Assembly (NCBI GenBank): GCA_027365835.1
Contig: DAHXLU010000030.1
Span: 1 to 45,839 of the forward strand
Source of the DNA: JAJZMA01 sp021850405
GTDB taxonomy: Bacteria > Chloroflexota > Dormibacteria > Aeolococcales > Aeolococcaceae
Length of the DNA: 45,839 nucleotides
Direction: 5' to 3'
This document shows positions 7,811 through 15,849 of this stretch, one piece after another; position 1 is the stretch's first letter, and every line of letters begins with the position of its first letter. A model generated the notes under the pieces. That model was not told where the DNA came from, ran no database searches, and saw only the letters and a program-made list of their open reading frames with translations. The position numbers and the translations under genes were made by a program.

Positions 7811-9096
7811 AGCGGGTGCTGGTTGTCCCCAATCCCACTGTTCACCACGACGTTGTCCAAACCGATGTGATCCACCCCAAGATATGGCACCAGTACTTCC
7901 GGAACCACCACTGTTGAATCTTCCTGCTGCCATGTCTCGAGCAAAGCGACCATGGTTCGTGGTACTGCAAGGGCACTGCCATTGAGTGTGTGCACGTACT
8001 GGAGTTTGCCAGATGCAGGGCGAAACCGGATACCTGCGCGCCGCGCCTGAAAATCTCCAAAAACGCTGCATGAAGATACTTCCAGAAACCGTTCCATCCC
8101 CGGCGCCCACGCCTCCAGATCATATTTTTTCCACTGCGCAAAACCCATGTCTCCGGTGCACATGAGCAGTACCCTGTAGTGCAGCCCCAGGCCAGAAAGC
8201 ACTGACTCAGCATGGCTGGTAAGCTTCTCAAGTTCATCCAGTGAATTGTCTGGATGGACAAACCGCACAAGCTCCACCTTGTCGAACTGATGCAGCCGGA
8301 TAAAACCTCTGGTGTCCTTTCCCGCTGCTCCTGCCTCTTTCCGAAAACATGGCGTGTGAGCCACATGTGCCAGGGGCAGCTGCTCCTCAGACAGGATCTC
8401 CTCCCGATAGTAATTGGTGACTGGCACCTCGGCTGTTGGAATCAGAAACAGGTCGTCGTCAGTGCGAAACGCATCATCCTCAAACTTGGGAAGGTTCGCT
8501 GTGCCAGTCATGGCTTCACGTCGCACGAGATACGGGGTGGCCAACTCGACGTAGCCGTTCTCCCGTGCCCGGTCGAGCATGTAACTTACCAGTGCCCGCT
8601 GCAGCCTGGGGCCCCACCCCGCAAGAATCGCAAACCTTGAACCGCTGATCTTTGCCGCGCGGGCAAAATCAAAAAGGCCCAGCGTCTCGCCCAGCTCCAG
8701 GTGCGTCCTGGGCTGGAAGGAAAACGGACGCGGCTCGCCTTCCAGCCGTACCACCTGGTTGCCGGTTTCGTCCGCCCCGACAGGCACCCCGGGATGTGCT
8801 GGATTGGGGACGTACAGCAGCAACTCTTCTATCTGCTGCTCCAGTGCATTCAGCTCCCGCTCTTTTTCCTGGATCGTGGCCTTCATGGCACGCAATTTAC
8901 CGATCTGCTCAGGATCAGCAACCTTCCCCTTCGAAATCCGGTTCTGCTCAGCCCTTAGCTGCTCAACTTCCGTTCTGGCCTGCCTTGCAGTCTCATCCAG
9001 GGCCAGGATCATATCTACTGGGGCCGCTTCGCCCTTATCCCGGGCTCCCTGTGCAACTGCCTCAGGCTCACTCCTTATACGACTTAGGGGGATCAA
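7807..9096 (-). CDS. serS: Seryl-tRNA synthetase
   Basis: A 429-residue class II synthetase that charges tRNA-Ser. The N-terminal third is the long antiparallel coiled coil that grips the tRNA variable arm (about residues 30-100). Motif 2 is in CFRKEAGAAGKDTRGFIR and motif 3 region includes GDFQARRAGIRFR followed by HTLNGSALAVPRTMVALLE. The start is TTG 9096: an AAGGAG lies five bases upstream and overlaps the lysS stop codon, and the N terminus then begins IPLSRIRSEPE, like other SerRS. It is co-transcribed with lysS and greA. Confidence 0.95.
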   Translation of the reverse strand: MIPLSRIRSEPEAVAQGARDKGEAAPVDMILALDETARQARTEVEQLRAEQNRISKGKVADPEQIGKLRAMKATIQEKERELNALEQQIEELLLYVPNPAHPGVPVGADETGNQVVRLEGEPRPFSFQPRTHLELGETLGLFDFARAAKISGSRFAILAGWGPRLQRALVSYMLDRARENGYVELATPYLVRREAMTGTANLPKFEDDAFRTDDDLFLIPTAEVPVTNYYREEILSEEQLPLAHVAHTPCFRKEAGAAGKDTRGFIRLHQFDKVELVRFVHPDNSLDELEKLTSHAESVLSGLGLHYRVLLMCTGDMGFAQWKKYDLEAWAPGMERFLEVSSCSVFGDFQARRAGIRFRPASGKLQYVHTLNGSALAVPRTMVALLETWQQEDSTVVVPEVLVPYLGVDHIGLDNVVVNSGIGDNQHPL

Positions 9097-9105
9097 GCCA
9101 GCTCC

Positions 9106-10602
9106 TTAGCGGGAGGAATGCGGAATTGGCCGGAGAGTGGGGAAGAGCAGCACCTCCCGAATGGAGTCTCTTCCCGTCAAAAGCATAACCAAACGGTCCA
9201 CACCGAGGCCCAGTCCGCCAGCTGGAGGCATCCCTGTCTCGATCGCCTCAAGAAAATCCTCATCAAGGGGATGTGCCTCAGCGTCACCAGCCGCGCGCGC
9301 GGCAGCCTGCTGCATGAAGCGCGCCCTCTGGTCTACAGGATCATTAAGTTCGGAGAATGCATTGACAAATTCCCGTCCACCCATGACAAGTTCAAATCGC
9401 TCCACAAATCGTGGGTCGCCCGGGCACTGCCGTGCCAGGGGGGATACGTCGAGCGGGTAGTCCATGACAAATGTCGGCTTGATGAGGTTTGGCTCTATCA
9501 AAGCCTCATAAAGGGCAAACATGATCTCCCCTGGGCTCATCCCCTCCCTTAGCACAACCTGGTGCGCCGCAGCTGCCTTTGCCAGCTCGGCCGAATCCCA
9601 CCGGTCCAGAACTGAAAAACCCAGCCGTTCCGCGAGCAAGTCTGCCATTGATACAGCAGCAAAGCTGTGCAGGGAGATACTCCGGTTGCCCATCACGCAC
9701 AAAAGCGGGTCTGGACTATCTGGCTCTGCGGCTGCCACAGCTGCGTTCACGATCAGGCGCTCGGTAAGGAGCCGCATCCCCTCGTAATTGGAATATGCCT
9801 GATACGCCTCCAGCATGGTGAATTCTGGCATGTGGCGGGAATCGAGACCCTCGTTGCGGAAAACGCGACCAATCTCAAACACCCTGCGGTATCCTCCCAC
9901 CAGCAGCCTTTTCAGATGCAGCTCAAGCGCTATCCTGAGGAACACGTCGGTATCGAGCGCATTCCAGTGGGTCTGGAACGGTCTTGCCGCTCCGCCACCT
10001 GCAATGGTCTGCAGGACCGGGGTTTCCACCTCAAGATAACCATCGTCAAGCAGCGTCTGCCGCAGTGAGGAAACTATCCTGGATCTCCGCATAAAATGCC
10101 TGCGCTGCTCCGGGCTGCTGGCCAGGTCCAGATACCGCTTACGGTACCGAACCTCAGGATCCACCAGCCCATGGTACTTTTCAGGCAGCTGACGCAGCGC
10201 CTTTGCCAGCACCGTAATTTCATGTACAAGCAACGTCGGCTCCCCGCGACGCGTGCGCATCAATTCTCCCGTAACACCGACAATATCTCCGCGCCCGAGC
10301 AATGGGGCCAGGCTGTAGGCCTCCCCCAGGACATCCTTGCGCAGCCAGAGCTGGAGGCGTGCGGTATCGTCCTCGATATGACAAAAACAGCTTTTACCCT
10401 GGAGACGGTGTGCCACCATCCTGCCGGCGAGCCGCTGTCCCCTGGGACTGTGTTCCCCCTCCTGCAAGGCGGCTACCAGGCTGTTTGCCGCATCCAGTGC
10501 CATGTCAGGGCTGAAATCCACGTTGTAGCCCCGCTGCCCCAGACGGTTCATCTCCGCCAGCGTATCCAGCGGGCCCCGCCCACCAGGACTATCGGAATCC
10601 AC
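9106..10602 (-). CDS. lysS: Lysyl-tRNA synthetase, class II
   Basis: A 498-residue class II LysRS. After an N-terminal OB-fold anticodon-binding domain (about residues 60-145) come motif 1, motif 2 (FEIGRVFRNEGLDSRHMPEF) and motif 3 (GLGLGVDRLVMLLTG ... REVLLFPTLRP). The start codon is GTG 10602, nine bases from the end of greA with a weak TAGGG upstream; no ATG fits. It charges tRNA-Lys in the cytoplasm. Order greA-lysS-serS on one strand with gaps of 8-9 bases indicates a single transcript. A class I LysRS is not present here. Confidence 0.95.
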   Translation of the reverse strand: MDSDSPGGRGPLDTLAEMNRLGQRGYNVDFSPDMALDAANSLVAALQEGEHSPRGQRLAGRMVAHRLQGKSCFCHIEDDTARLQLWLRKDVLGEAYSLAPLLGRGDIVGVTGELMRTRRGEPTLLVHEITVLAKALRQLPEKYHGLVDPEVRYRKRYLDLASSPEQRRHFMRRSRIVSSLRQTLLDDGYLEVETPVLQTIAGGGAARPFQTHWNALDTDVFLRIALELHLKRLLVGGYRRVFEIGRVFRNEGLDSRHMPEFTMLEAYQAYSNYEGMRLLTERLIVNAAVAAAEPDSPDPLLCVMGNRSISLHSFAAVSMADLLAERLGFSVLDRWDSAELAKAAAAHQVVLREGMSPGEIMFALYEALIEPNLIKPTFVMDYPLDVSPLARQCPGDPRFVERFELVMGGREFVNAFSELNDPVDQRARFMQQAAARAAGDAEAHPLDEDFLEAIETGMPPAGGLGLGVDRLVMLLTGRDSIREVLLFPTLRPIPHSSR

Positions 10603-10610
10603 CTGCGACC

Positions 10611-11072
10611 CTAGCTGATCTTCACTATCTTGATGGTCCGGGCTCCCCCTGGACTGGACACTTCTACGGTATCGCCAACCTTGTGTCCAAGCAGCGCCCG
10701 CCCCACCGGAGACTCCATGGAGATCCGGCCAGTAGAAACATCCACCTCTGCGGGTCCCACAATGGTAAAGGTCTGTTCCCCATCCTCATCAAGAATGGCA
10801 ACCGCTGCGCCTACCTGAACTGTTCCTCCATGGTGCTCCTCAATAATGACTGCATTCCGGACCATCTTCTCAAGTGTGAGGATGCGGCCTTCCAGCATTC
10901 CCTGCTCGTTCTTGGCATCCTCGTACTCAGCATTCTCGCTGATGTCGCCAAATTCCTTGGCATACTTGATCCGGTCTGCAATCTCAGCACGCTTTACTGT
11001 CCGCAGTTCCTCAAGTTCAACTGAGAGCTTCTGCAGCCCTTCCCTTGTAAGGAGTACCGGTCTTTCCTGCAT
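10611..11072 (-). CDS. greA: Transcription elongation factor GreA
   Basis: A 153-residue protein with the GreA layout: an N-terminal coiled coil carrying the conserved acidic tip (FGDISENAEYEDAKNEQ, about residues 41-57) that enters the RNA polymerase secondary channel and stimulates cleavage of backtracked RNA, then a C-terminal FKBP-like domain (VGAAVAIL ... SPVGRALLGHKVGD). ATG 11072 gives the standard N terminus; GCGAGG upstream is a weak ribosome site. It is the first gene of the leftward operon with lysS and serS, an arrangement seen in several phyla. Confidence 0.95.
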   Translation of the reverse strand: MQERPVLLTREGLQKLSVELEELRTVKRAEIADRIKYAKEFGDISENAEYEDAKNEQGMLEGRILTLEKMVRNAVIIEEHHGGTVQVGAAVAILDEDGEQTFTIVGPAEVDVSTGRISMESPVGRALLGHKVGDTVEVSSPGGARTIKIVKIS

Positions 11073-11134
11073 CTATTCGCAAACCTCGCTACTTGCTACT
11101 TATGGATCAGCCACGGGCAGTCCAGAAGTCCCAA

Positions 11135-11158
11135 ACTGACAGAGTAACTGACGGAGTA
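11135..11158. repeat. Tandem 12-bp direct repeat in a promoter
   Basis: ACTGACAGAGTA and ACTGACGGAGTA sit head to tail with one difference. They cover the -35 hexamer and the spacer of the rightward promoter at 11136-11164, so they could be a regulator-binding site. Confidence 0.6.
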
Positions 11159-11164
11159 TATACT
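11136..11164 (+). promoter_or_regulatory. Sigma-70 type promoter in greA upstream region, rightward
   Basis: CTGACA (11136-11141), a 17-base spacer and TATACT (11159-11164) match the housekeeping promoter consensus with one mismatch in each hexamer. Predicted start is near 11171. It points away from greA and towards a terminator at 11334-11369, with no credible gene between. Confidence 0.62.
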
Positions 11165-11170
11165 GTTGGT

Positions 11171-11369
11171 CCTGTTTACCACATCCATTGTTTCGAATAC
11201 ATTACGGAATCAAACCTGGCGCACCCAGGCGGTCCACTGCCGCCTCCGGAGTTTGACAACTGCATGCTGGAGCACTATCCTACAGGAGTGGCACGGCAAA
11301 AGTGCCATCCATCCTTCCTTCACCCCCCTCTCGGGGCGTCCCTGATTAACAGGGGCGCCCTATTTTTTT
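11171..11369 (+). ncRNA. Candidate stand-alone small RNA, about 200 nt
   Basis: The stretch begins at a well-formed promoter, ends at a strong intrinsic terminator, and contains no convincing reading frame: the only frame with an ATG inside it (11264) runs into the terminator and lacks a ribosome site. Local pairing is rich: TCAAAC/GTTTGA closes a region holding CCTGG/CCAGG and GGCGG/CCGCC hairpins (about 11207-11257), and TGGCAC/GTGCCA forms another stem (about 11288-11306). I could not match it to 6S, SRP, tmRNA, RNase P or a T-box. The call rests on promoter-terminator spacing and structure only. Confidence 0.45.
11334..11369 (+). terminator. Intrinsic terminator of the candidate small RNA
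   Basis: GGGCGTCCCT (11334-11343) pairs over ten positions, including one G-U, with AGGGGCGCCC (11351-11360) around a 7-base loop; then TA and seven T (11363-11369). The T-run is only on the right, so it stops rightward transcription, not the leftward gene 11479-12462. Confidence 0.85.
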
Positions 11370-11478
11370 AGTCCTGGGGCGGCGCGTCCCCTCCAACATC
11401 ACCCATGGCCCAGCTCTGGCTGGGAGACCGCATGGACTGGGACGAGTGCTTCCGCGGGGGTTGCCCCCGGAGGTAGCC

Positions 11479-12462
11479 TCAGATGTAGCCCAGCTCAACC
11501 ATGGTCAGCTGGTCGACATCGACTGTGCCCCGCCCCTGCGCCAGTTCCCAGGATTTGCGGGCACGCTCCCCGGGGAGCCTTGGGACCGGTGCTCCACCCA
11601 TCCTCCTGGCATTCCTGACAACTTCCATGAGATCCGAAACATCTGCCCTGAACCGGCCAGGATCAACCAGGAGTGCAGGATCCAGTGCCAGGAAGGAACT
11701 GCCCCATTCCTCTGCAAAGGTATTGCAATCACAATGGGCCGACGCCGCAAGCGGGCCGGCCATGATCTCCACCACCATGCCCAAGCCAGAACCACGGTAG
11801 CTGCCATCAAACGGCATAAGGGCCCCTTTCATTGCGGCATCCGGATCCACTGTAGGCTTGCCAGAGTGATCGATGGCTACACCCTGCGGGATCCGGTCTC
11901 CGTTGGCCCGGGCCACAACCAGGCCATACCAGGTCATGGCTGAGGTGGCAGTATCAAAGACCAGCGGCTGGTCAAGGGTAGGGAACGCAAAACAGACTGG
12001 ATTGGTACCAAACAGCGGGTCAATGGTTCCGAACGGGGCCACGGCTCCAGGAGAACGGGCCATGACCATGCCGATCAGACCGCTCCTGGCAATCACCTCC
12101 CCATAGTAGGCGAGGGCGCCGTTGCTGGAAAAGAAATTATGAACGCCCACAAGCGCAAATCCATGCTCTTTTGCTTTGGCAATGGCAACCCGCGTGGCCA
12201 TATTGCTGACAAATGGAGCGGGATGGGCATTGGCATTTATTAACTGGGACAGGCTGGTGTCGCGCTCGACATGCACCTCTCCACGGGGCACGATTCCCTG
12301 GAGCGGCTCGGTTCCAGCAAGCTTGACTATCCCCTGCGTATGAATCCCGGACATCTCTGCCCAGACCAGATAGTCTGCAACCTCCGCTGCTTCCTGAAGG
12401 GGGAAGGCTGCCAGCAGGGTGCCCAGCACCTTGTCGCGCAGCTCTGTTATAGCAATTCTCAT
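11479..12462 (-). CDS. Ldh2-family malate/L-lactate-type dehydrogenase
   Basis: A 327-residue protein of the Ldh2 family (malate, lactate, ureidoglycolate or sulfolactate dehydrogenases; NAD(P)-dependent 2-hydroxyacid oxidation). Family landmarks are clear: FGTNPVCFAFP, a DTATSA stretch, G.IPQGVAID..G.PTVDP, and the GSYRGSGLGMVVEIMAG block. Near the N terminus, where the family normally has an S/T-H-G motif with the catalytic histidine, this protein reads GIHTQG, so the histidine is replaced by glutamine or shifted by two. It is also slightly short. Substrate cannot be assigned. It follows the dus gene on the same strand after a 108-base gap. Confidence 0.82.
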   Translation of the reverse strand: MRIAITELRDKVLGTLLAAFPLQEAAEVADYLVWAEMSGIHTQGIVKLAGTEPLQGIVPRGEVHVERDTSLSQLINANAHPAPFVSNMATRVAIAKAKEHGFALVGVHNFFSSNGALAYYGEVIARSGLIGMVMARSPGAVAPFGTIDPLFGTNPVCFAFPTLDQPLVFDTATSAMTWYGLVVARANGDRIPQGVAIDHSGKPTVDPDAAMKGALMPFDGSYRGSGLGMVVEIMAGPLAASAHCDCNTFAEEWGSSFLALDPALLVDPGRFRADVSDLMEVVRNARRMGGAPVPRLPGERARKSWELAQGRGTVDVDQLTMVELGYI

Positions 12463-12570
12463 CTACCCATTACCCATAATCAGGACCTGTTACAACTGCG
12501 TCCTGAGGAGCCCTGCCATTCGAGACCCTGGACGCCCCCCTTGGCCCATGGATTTTCCACCTCGTGGCTC

Positions 12571-13596
12571 CTACCCTTCCCCACTGGTGAAGATGGGCAA
12601 AAACACTCCTTCCTCCCGGGGTCCGCTCTCCAGTGCCAGGGTAAGCAGCTCATCAACATCAGCCCGCGCCGAGACGTCCTGCACCCTGCTACGCAGGCGG
12701 GCAGCACCCTTGCACCCTTTTATCGTCCAGGCAAGATACTTCCTCCCAATCCGGAGTGCACGATGCTCCCCGTAGTAGTCACAGAGCGCAGAGAGATGCT
12801 CCGCAGTCATGCTGATCCTTGCGGCAAATGGTGGCGGCGCAATCTGCTCACCCCGGTCCACCATCGCTGCAACCCGCTGGATCATATGGAAATCTCCCAG
12901 CATTCCTCTCGCCAGGACAACCCCGTCAACATCCCCGGCAGCAACGTGTGCCGCAGCAACCTCAGGGGAGTCCACATCTCCCGACCCGATTACAGGAATG
13001 CCGACTGCCTCCTTCACTCTTGCTATCTCTCCCCAGTCAGCCCTTCCCTGATACGCCTGCGCTCTGGTCCTGCCGTGGACTGTCACCGCAGCAACCCCAA
13101 CTCCCTCAAGTGCCCTGCCCAGTTCGGGCGCATTGATACTGGAGTGGTCCCACCCCAGCCGCATCTTGGCCGTTACCGGAACCGGAACTGCCCTGACCAT
13201 GGCAGAAAGCACCTTTGCTGTAGCAGCTATGTCACGCGCCAGGGCAGCCCCGTTGCCTATCCCAACCACCTTGCGCACCGGGCAGCCCAGGTTGACATCC
13301 ACCAATCTCGCACCGCGTTCAACTGCAAGCTGTGCTGCAGCAGCCATCACAGAAGGATCACATCCAACCACCTGGGCAGCGACAGGATCGGTATCTGCCG
13401 GAAAGTCGAGCAGCGCTATTGCTGCTTCATTGCTGCGCACCACTGCTTCTGCAGACACCATCTCTGTAGTTACCAGCCCTGCACCAAGACAGCTCGCGAT
13501 CCTGCGAAATGGCACGTCGGTTATGCCTGCCATAGGCGCAACCAGAACCCGGGACGAAAGCTCCAGCCCCCCAATCACCAGTCTGCTCTGCTGCAC
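12571..13596 (-). CDS. dusB: tRNA-dihydrouridine synthase, DusB-like
   Basis: A 341-residue FMN-dependent TIM-barrel enzyme that reduces uridine in tRNA. It begins with the typical VLVAPMAGITDVPFRRI, has TEMVSAEA, the catalytic cysteine in DVNLGCPVRKV, and the flavin phosphate-binding GSGDV and DGVVLARGMLG segments, followed by the C-terminal helical tRNA-binding domain. The start is GTG 13596; no ATG fits the N terminus and the ribosome site is weak. Length and the LGCPVRKV motif suit DusB. It is divergent from the ROK kinase gene. Confidence 0.9.
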   Translation of the reverse strand: MQQSRLVIGGLELSSRVLVAPMAGITDVPFRRIASCLGAGLVTTEMVSAEAVVRSNEAAIALLDFPADTDPVAAQVVGCDPSVMAAAAQLAVERGARLVDVNLGCPVRKVVGIGNGAALARDIAATAKVLSAMVRAVPVPVTAKMRLGWDHSSINAPELGRALEGVGVAAVTVHGRTRAQAYQGRADWGEIARVKEAVGIPVIGSGDVDSPEVAAAHVAAGDVDGVVLARGMLGDFHMIQRVAAMVDRGEQIAPPPFAARISMTAEHLSALCDYYGEHRALRIGRKYLAWTIKGCKGAARLRSRVQDVSARADVDELLTLALESGPREEGVFLPIFTSGEG

Positions 13597-13721
13597 GAGG
13601 ACTATCTTAACCTGTTTTACCTGTTCTCCCCTTGCTATGCGGCGCCATCCCCCGCCTGACGATCATTTCGCCTGGAGCCAAACTGCCAGGGCCCCCAAAT
13701 AATGCGCTAGTCTTTATCCCT

Positions 13722-14597
13722 GTGATCGGCCTAGTCGACATCGGTGGCACCAAGCTTCTTGCAGCAGCCTTCAGGGAGGGTGTCCGCACAAAGCCCATTC
13801 GCAGGCCCACGCCACATACCGCTCCGCAAGCAACCGTAATTGAGATGCTGGAGGAGGTGGCGGGAGGAAAGAGCTTTGAGAAGATCGCAATGGCTTTTCC
13901 GGGCCCATTTGACCGCAGCAGCGCCAGCTTCCTGAATCCACCTGGCCTTCCACCTGCCTGGCAACAGCTTGCACTCGGCGAGATAGTAGCAGCCCATTTT
14001 GGGTGCGCCGTACTGGCAGAAAACGACGCAAACTGCGCAGCACTTGCAGAATGGACAGAGGGTGCAGGACAGGGAACAACGTCCATGACCTACCTGACCA
14101 TATCCACTGGCGTTGGAACCGGGGCCATAAGCAGTGGCAGGCTCATCACGGGACGGGCAGACACAGAGGGAGGACACCAGGTACTCTGGCCCCGCTTCCT
14201 GGGTGGACCCTCCTGTGACTGCGGTGGATATGGGTGCCTGGAGACACTCATCTCCGGAAGGGCAATTCTGCGCCGCTTTGGGACATCCCCGGAGGCCCTC
14301 ACCTCGCAGGCAGCATGGGATGAGATAGGCAGGTGGGCCGGCATTGCCGTTGCCAATATAACTGCTCTCTACGATCCGGAAATCGTGGTCATTGGAGGTG
14401 GTGTTGCAGCACAGTGGGACCGCTTCCATCCTTCCCTGATGCGGACAGTGGAAGAGCACCTCCATCTGCTACCATCCCCTGCCATTGTGAGAGGAGTGCT
14501 GGAAGAGGACCGCAACCTGTGGGGGGCGCTCCGACTTGCCCTTGACAGCAATGTCCAGCCGGTGGGCACGGAAGACGGGGACAAGGTACAGCCATGA
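13722..14597 (+). CDS. ROK-family sugar kinase (glucokinase-like)
   Basis: The frame is open from 13632, but family N termini start just before DIGGTK; GTG 13722 fits and gives 291 residues. Features: ATP phosphate-binding DIGGTK (residues 6-11), catalytic Asp in ENDANCAAL, TISTGVGTG, and the ROK zinc site CDCGGYGCLE, then a second phosphate loop VVIGGGV. ROK kinases phosphorylate glucose, N-acetylmannosamine or similar sugars, or act as repressors; no helix-turn-helix is present here, so an enzyme is likely. TAGTCT ends 8 bases before the GTG and there is no Shine-Dalgarno, so the mRNA could be leaderless. Its stop overlaps the next ATG by four bases. Confidence 0.87.
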   Translation: MIGLVDIGGTKLLAAAFREGVRTKPIRRPTPHTAPQATVIEMLEEVAGGKSFEKIAMAFPGPFDRSSASFLNPPGLPPAWQQLALGEIVAAHFGCAVLAENDANCAALAEWTEGAGQGTTSMTYLTISTGVGTGAISSGRLITGRADTEGGHQVLWPRFLGGPSCDCGGYGCLETLISGRAILRRFGTSPEALTSQAAWDEIGRWAGIAVANITALYDPEIVVIGGGVAAQWDRFHPSLMRTVEEHLHLLPSPAIVRGVLEEDRNLWGALRLALDSNVQPVGTEDGDKVQP

Positions 14598-14974
14598 GTC
14601 CCAGGATGCATCTCATCTGCAGTGCCGGTTGCACTGGCAGCAGCTTTACCGCCATTGACCCGGTGGTAACTGTCGCCCAGGACGGAACGGTAGAGCGCTG
14701 TGATACTGCTCACTGCACCTTTGTCTGCAGCCTCTGCCAGGCACCCGCACTGGACCTGGTGCAGGCTGGCAAAGCCATGCAGGAACACAATCTGCCCCAC
14801 CTCCTCCTTTGTCCCTCCTGTGAGACCGAGCTGCTGCCCCCAGAGGATCCGTCTGGCCGCACCGGCCCGGAAGCAAGCGCTTCCGTCATCGTATGCCCTG
14901 CATGTGGAGCAGAATTCTCAGTGGAAGAAGCGTCGCCTCGCCTCGCCATGGACAGTTTCGAGGAGGAGAGCTAA
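14594..14974 (+). CDS. Zinc-ribbon-type small protein of unknown function
   Basis: A 126-residue protein translationally coupled to the ROK kinase gene (ATGA overlap). It carries cysteine pairs in several places, notably CSLC near residue 45, CPSC near 73 and CPAC near 99, plus other cysteines near 9, 13, 36 and 41, so it probably folds as two zinc ribbons. The C-terminal tail is acidic (EEES). I do not recognise a family. Coupling to the kinase gene hints at shared expression but not at a specific role. Confidence 0.65.
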   Translation: MSPRMHLICSAGCTGSSFTAIDPVVTVAQDGTVERCDTAHCTFVCSLCQAPALDLVQAGKAMQEHNLPHLLLCPSCETELLPPEDPSGRTGPEASASVIVCPACGAEFSVEEASPRLAMDSFEEES

Positions 14975-15036
14975 ATAGAGCGTGGGCTCCCGGCACGAGC
15001 CACTGTCGTCGCACTGCAACCAGCCAACGGGAGCTG

Positions 15037-15849
15037 CTACAGCCTGGGCAACAGCCCTATCGTGGCGGCGATCGGCCCCGCAGGCGCTTCAGTGGCAGAC
15101 CTGACCCAGTAGCGGGAAAACATGCCATCAAAACAGTAGACCTTGCCCCCAAAACCTGACTTTGGAATCGGCTGGGAGTGATGCGTATGCCCATGCACCA
15201 GGCGGGTGCCTGAGAGTCTCGCCAGATACCGGTCAAGGCGTGCCTCATCGTCAAATGCATGTCTGCCGACCAGATAAGGCATAAGGCCCCTTATGCCCCC
15301 TGCTGCCAGCAATTCGGTGGCAGCAGAATTTATCTCCTCTACCGTGTCTCCCAGCTCCAGGTAGCGGTCATCATCACAATGCTGCACTATGGTGCCATCG
15401 GAAAGCCGCAGTATGACAGGGAGATTCCTGACCCATGCAGCCAGCCTGTCGTCCCCAAACAGCGCCCAGATGTCTGCCCAGTCACCCCGCCGGGACAGCC
15501 ACACGTCGACCAGTGCGGACCTGGGTGCCTGCTCCCAGGCGCCAACTGACGCGCCCGGCACCGTGCGCATCCGGTCCAGCACTCCAAGCGCCATGAGGTC
15601 ATGATTCCCCATAACCGCCTGGCTATGTCCTCTCCGGGCTGCGATGCGTGCGGCTTTTGCACCGCCACCAAAGCCAGGCCGCCCCCCCTGGAAAAAATCA
15701 CCCAGAAATATGGTCGCAAAATCAGTGTCTGGATACGGCCTCAGGCCCTCGATCAGCCTCTCGGAGTCCCCCTGGATATCGCCAACTACCAATACCTCGT
15801 CCGGGCTGGCACTGCGCCCGTCTTCCTCTAAATCCTGGCTCCCAGTCAA
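15037..15849 (-). CDS. Calcineurin-like metallophosphatase
   Basis: A 270-residue phosphoesterase with the two-metal motifs GDIQGD (about residue 23), LGDFFQGG, MGNHDLM (about 80) and HGHTHH (about 219). The order resembles PPP-type phosphatases and ApaH, but the DRG arginine of that group is missing (FFQGG), so a generic calcineurin-like phosphatase is safer. ATG 15849 overlaps the stop of the GH15 gene by four bases, so the two are co-translated. Substrate unknown; the link to a trehalase suggests, without proof, a sugar phosphate or a regulatory phosphoprotein. Confidence 0.82.
   Translation of the reverse strand: MTGSQDLEEDGRSASPDEVLVVGDIQGDSERLIEGLRPYPDTDFATIFLGDFFQGGRPGFGGGAKAARIAARRGHSQAVMGNHDLMALGVLDRMRTVPGASVGAWEQAPRSALVDVWLSRRGDWADIWALFGDDRLAAWVRNLPVILRLSDGTIVQHCDDDRYLELGDTVEEINSAATELLAAGGIRGLMPYLVGRHAFDDEARLDRYLARLSGTRLVHGHTHHSQPIPKSGFGGKVYCFDGMFSRYWVRSATEAPAGPIAATIGLLPRL

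Noticed and set aside
7811..8110. N-terminal extension of the thioesterase
   Set aside because: These 100 codons lie inside serS and lack similarity to thioesterases; GTG 7810 overlapping the serS stop is the natural start.
11171..11369. T-box or 4.5S/SRP RNA
   Set aside because: GTGGCAC recalls the T-box core and CTGTTTACCA recalls part of SRP RNA, but the next bases do not fit either consensus, the GTGGCAC segment pairs in a simple hairpin, and no gene lies downstream on that strand.
11093..11371. 92-codon plus-strand frame upstream of greA
   Set aside because: It starts before the predicted transcription start and ends inside the terminator hairpin, with no ribosome site or recognisable composition.
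12271..13659. Long plus-strand frame of 462 codons
   Set aside because: It is antisense to the dehydrogenase and dus genes, with no domain, start signal or codon pattern; the minus-strand genes are clear family members.
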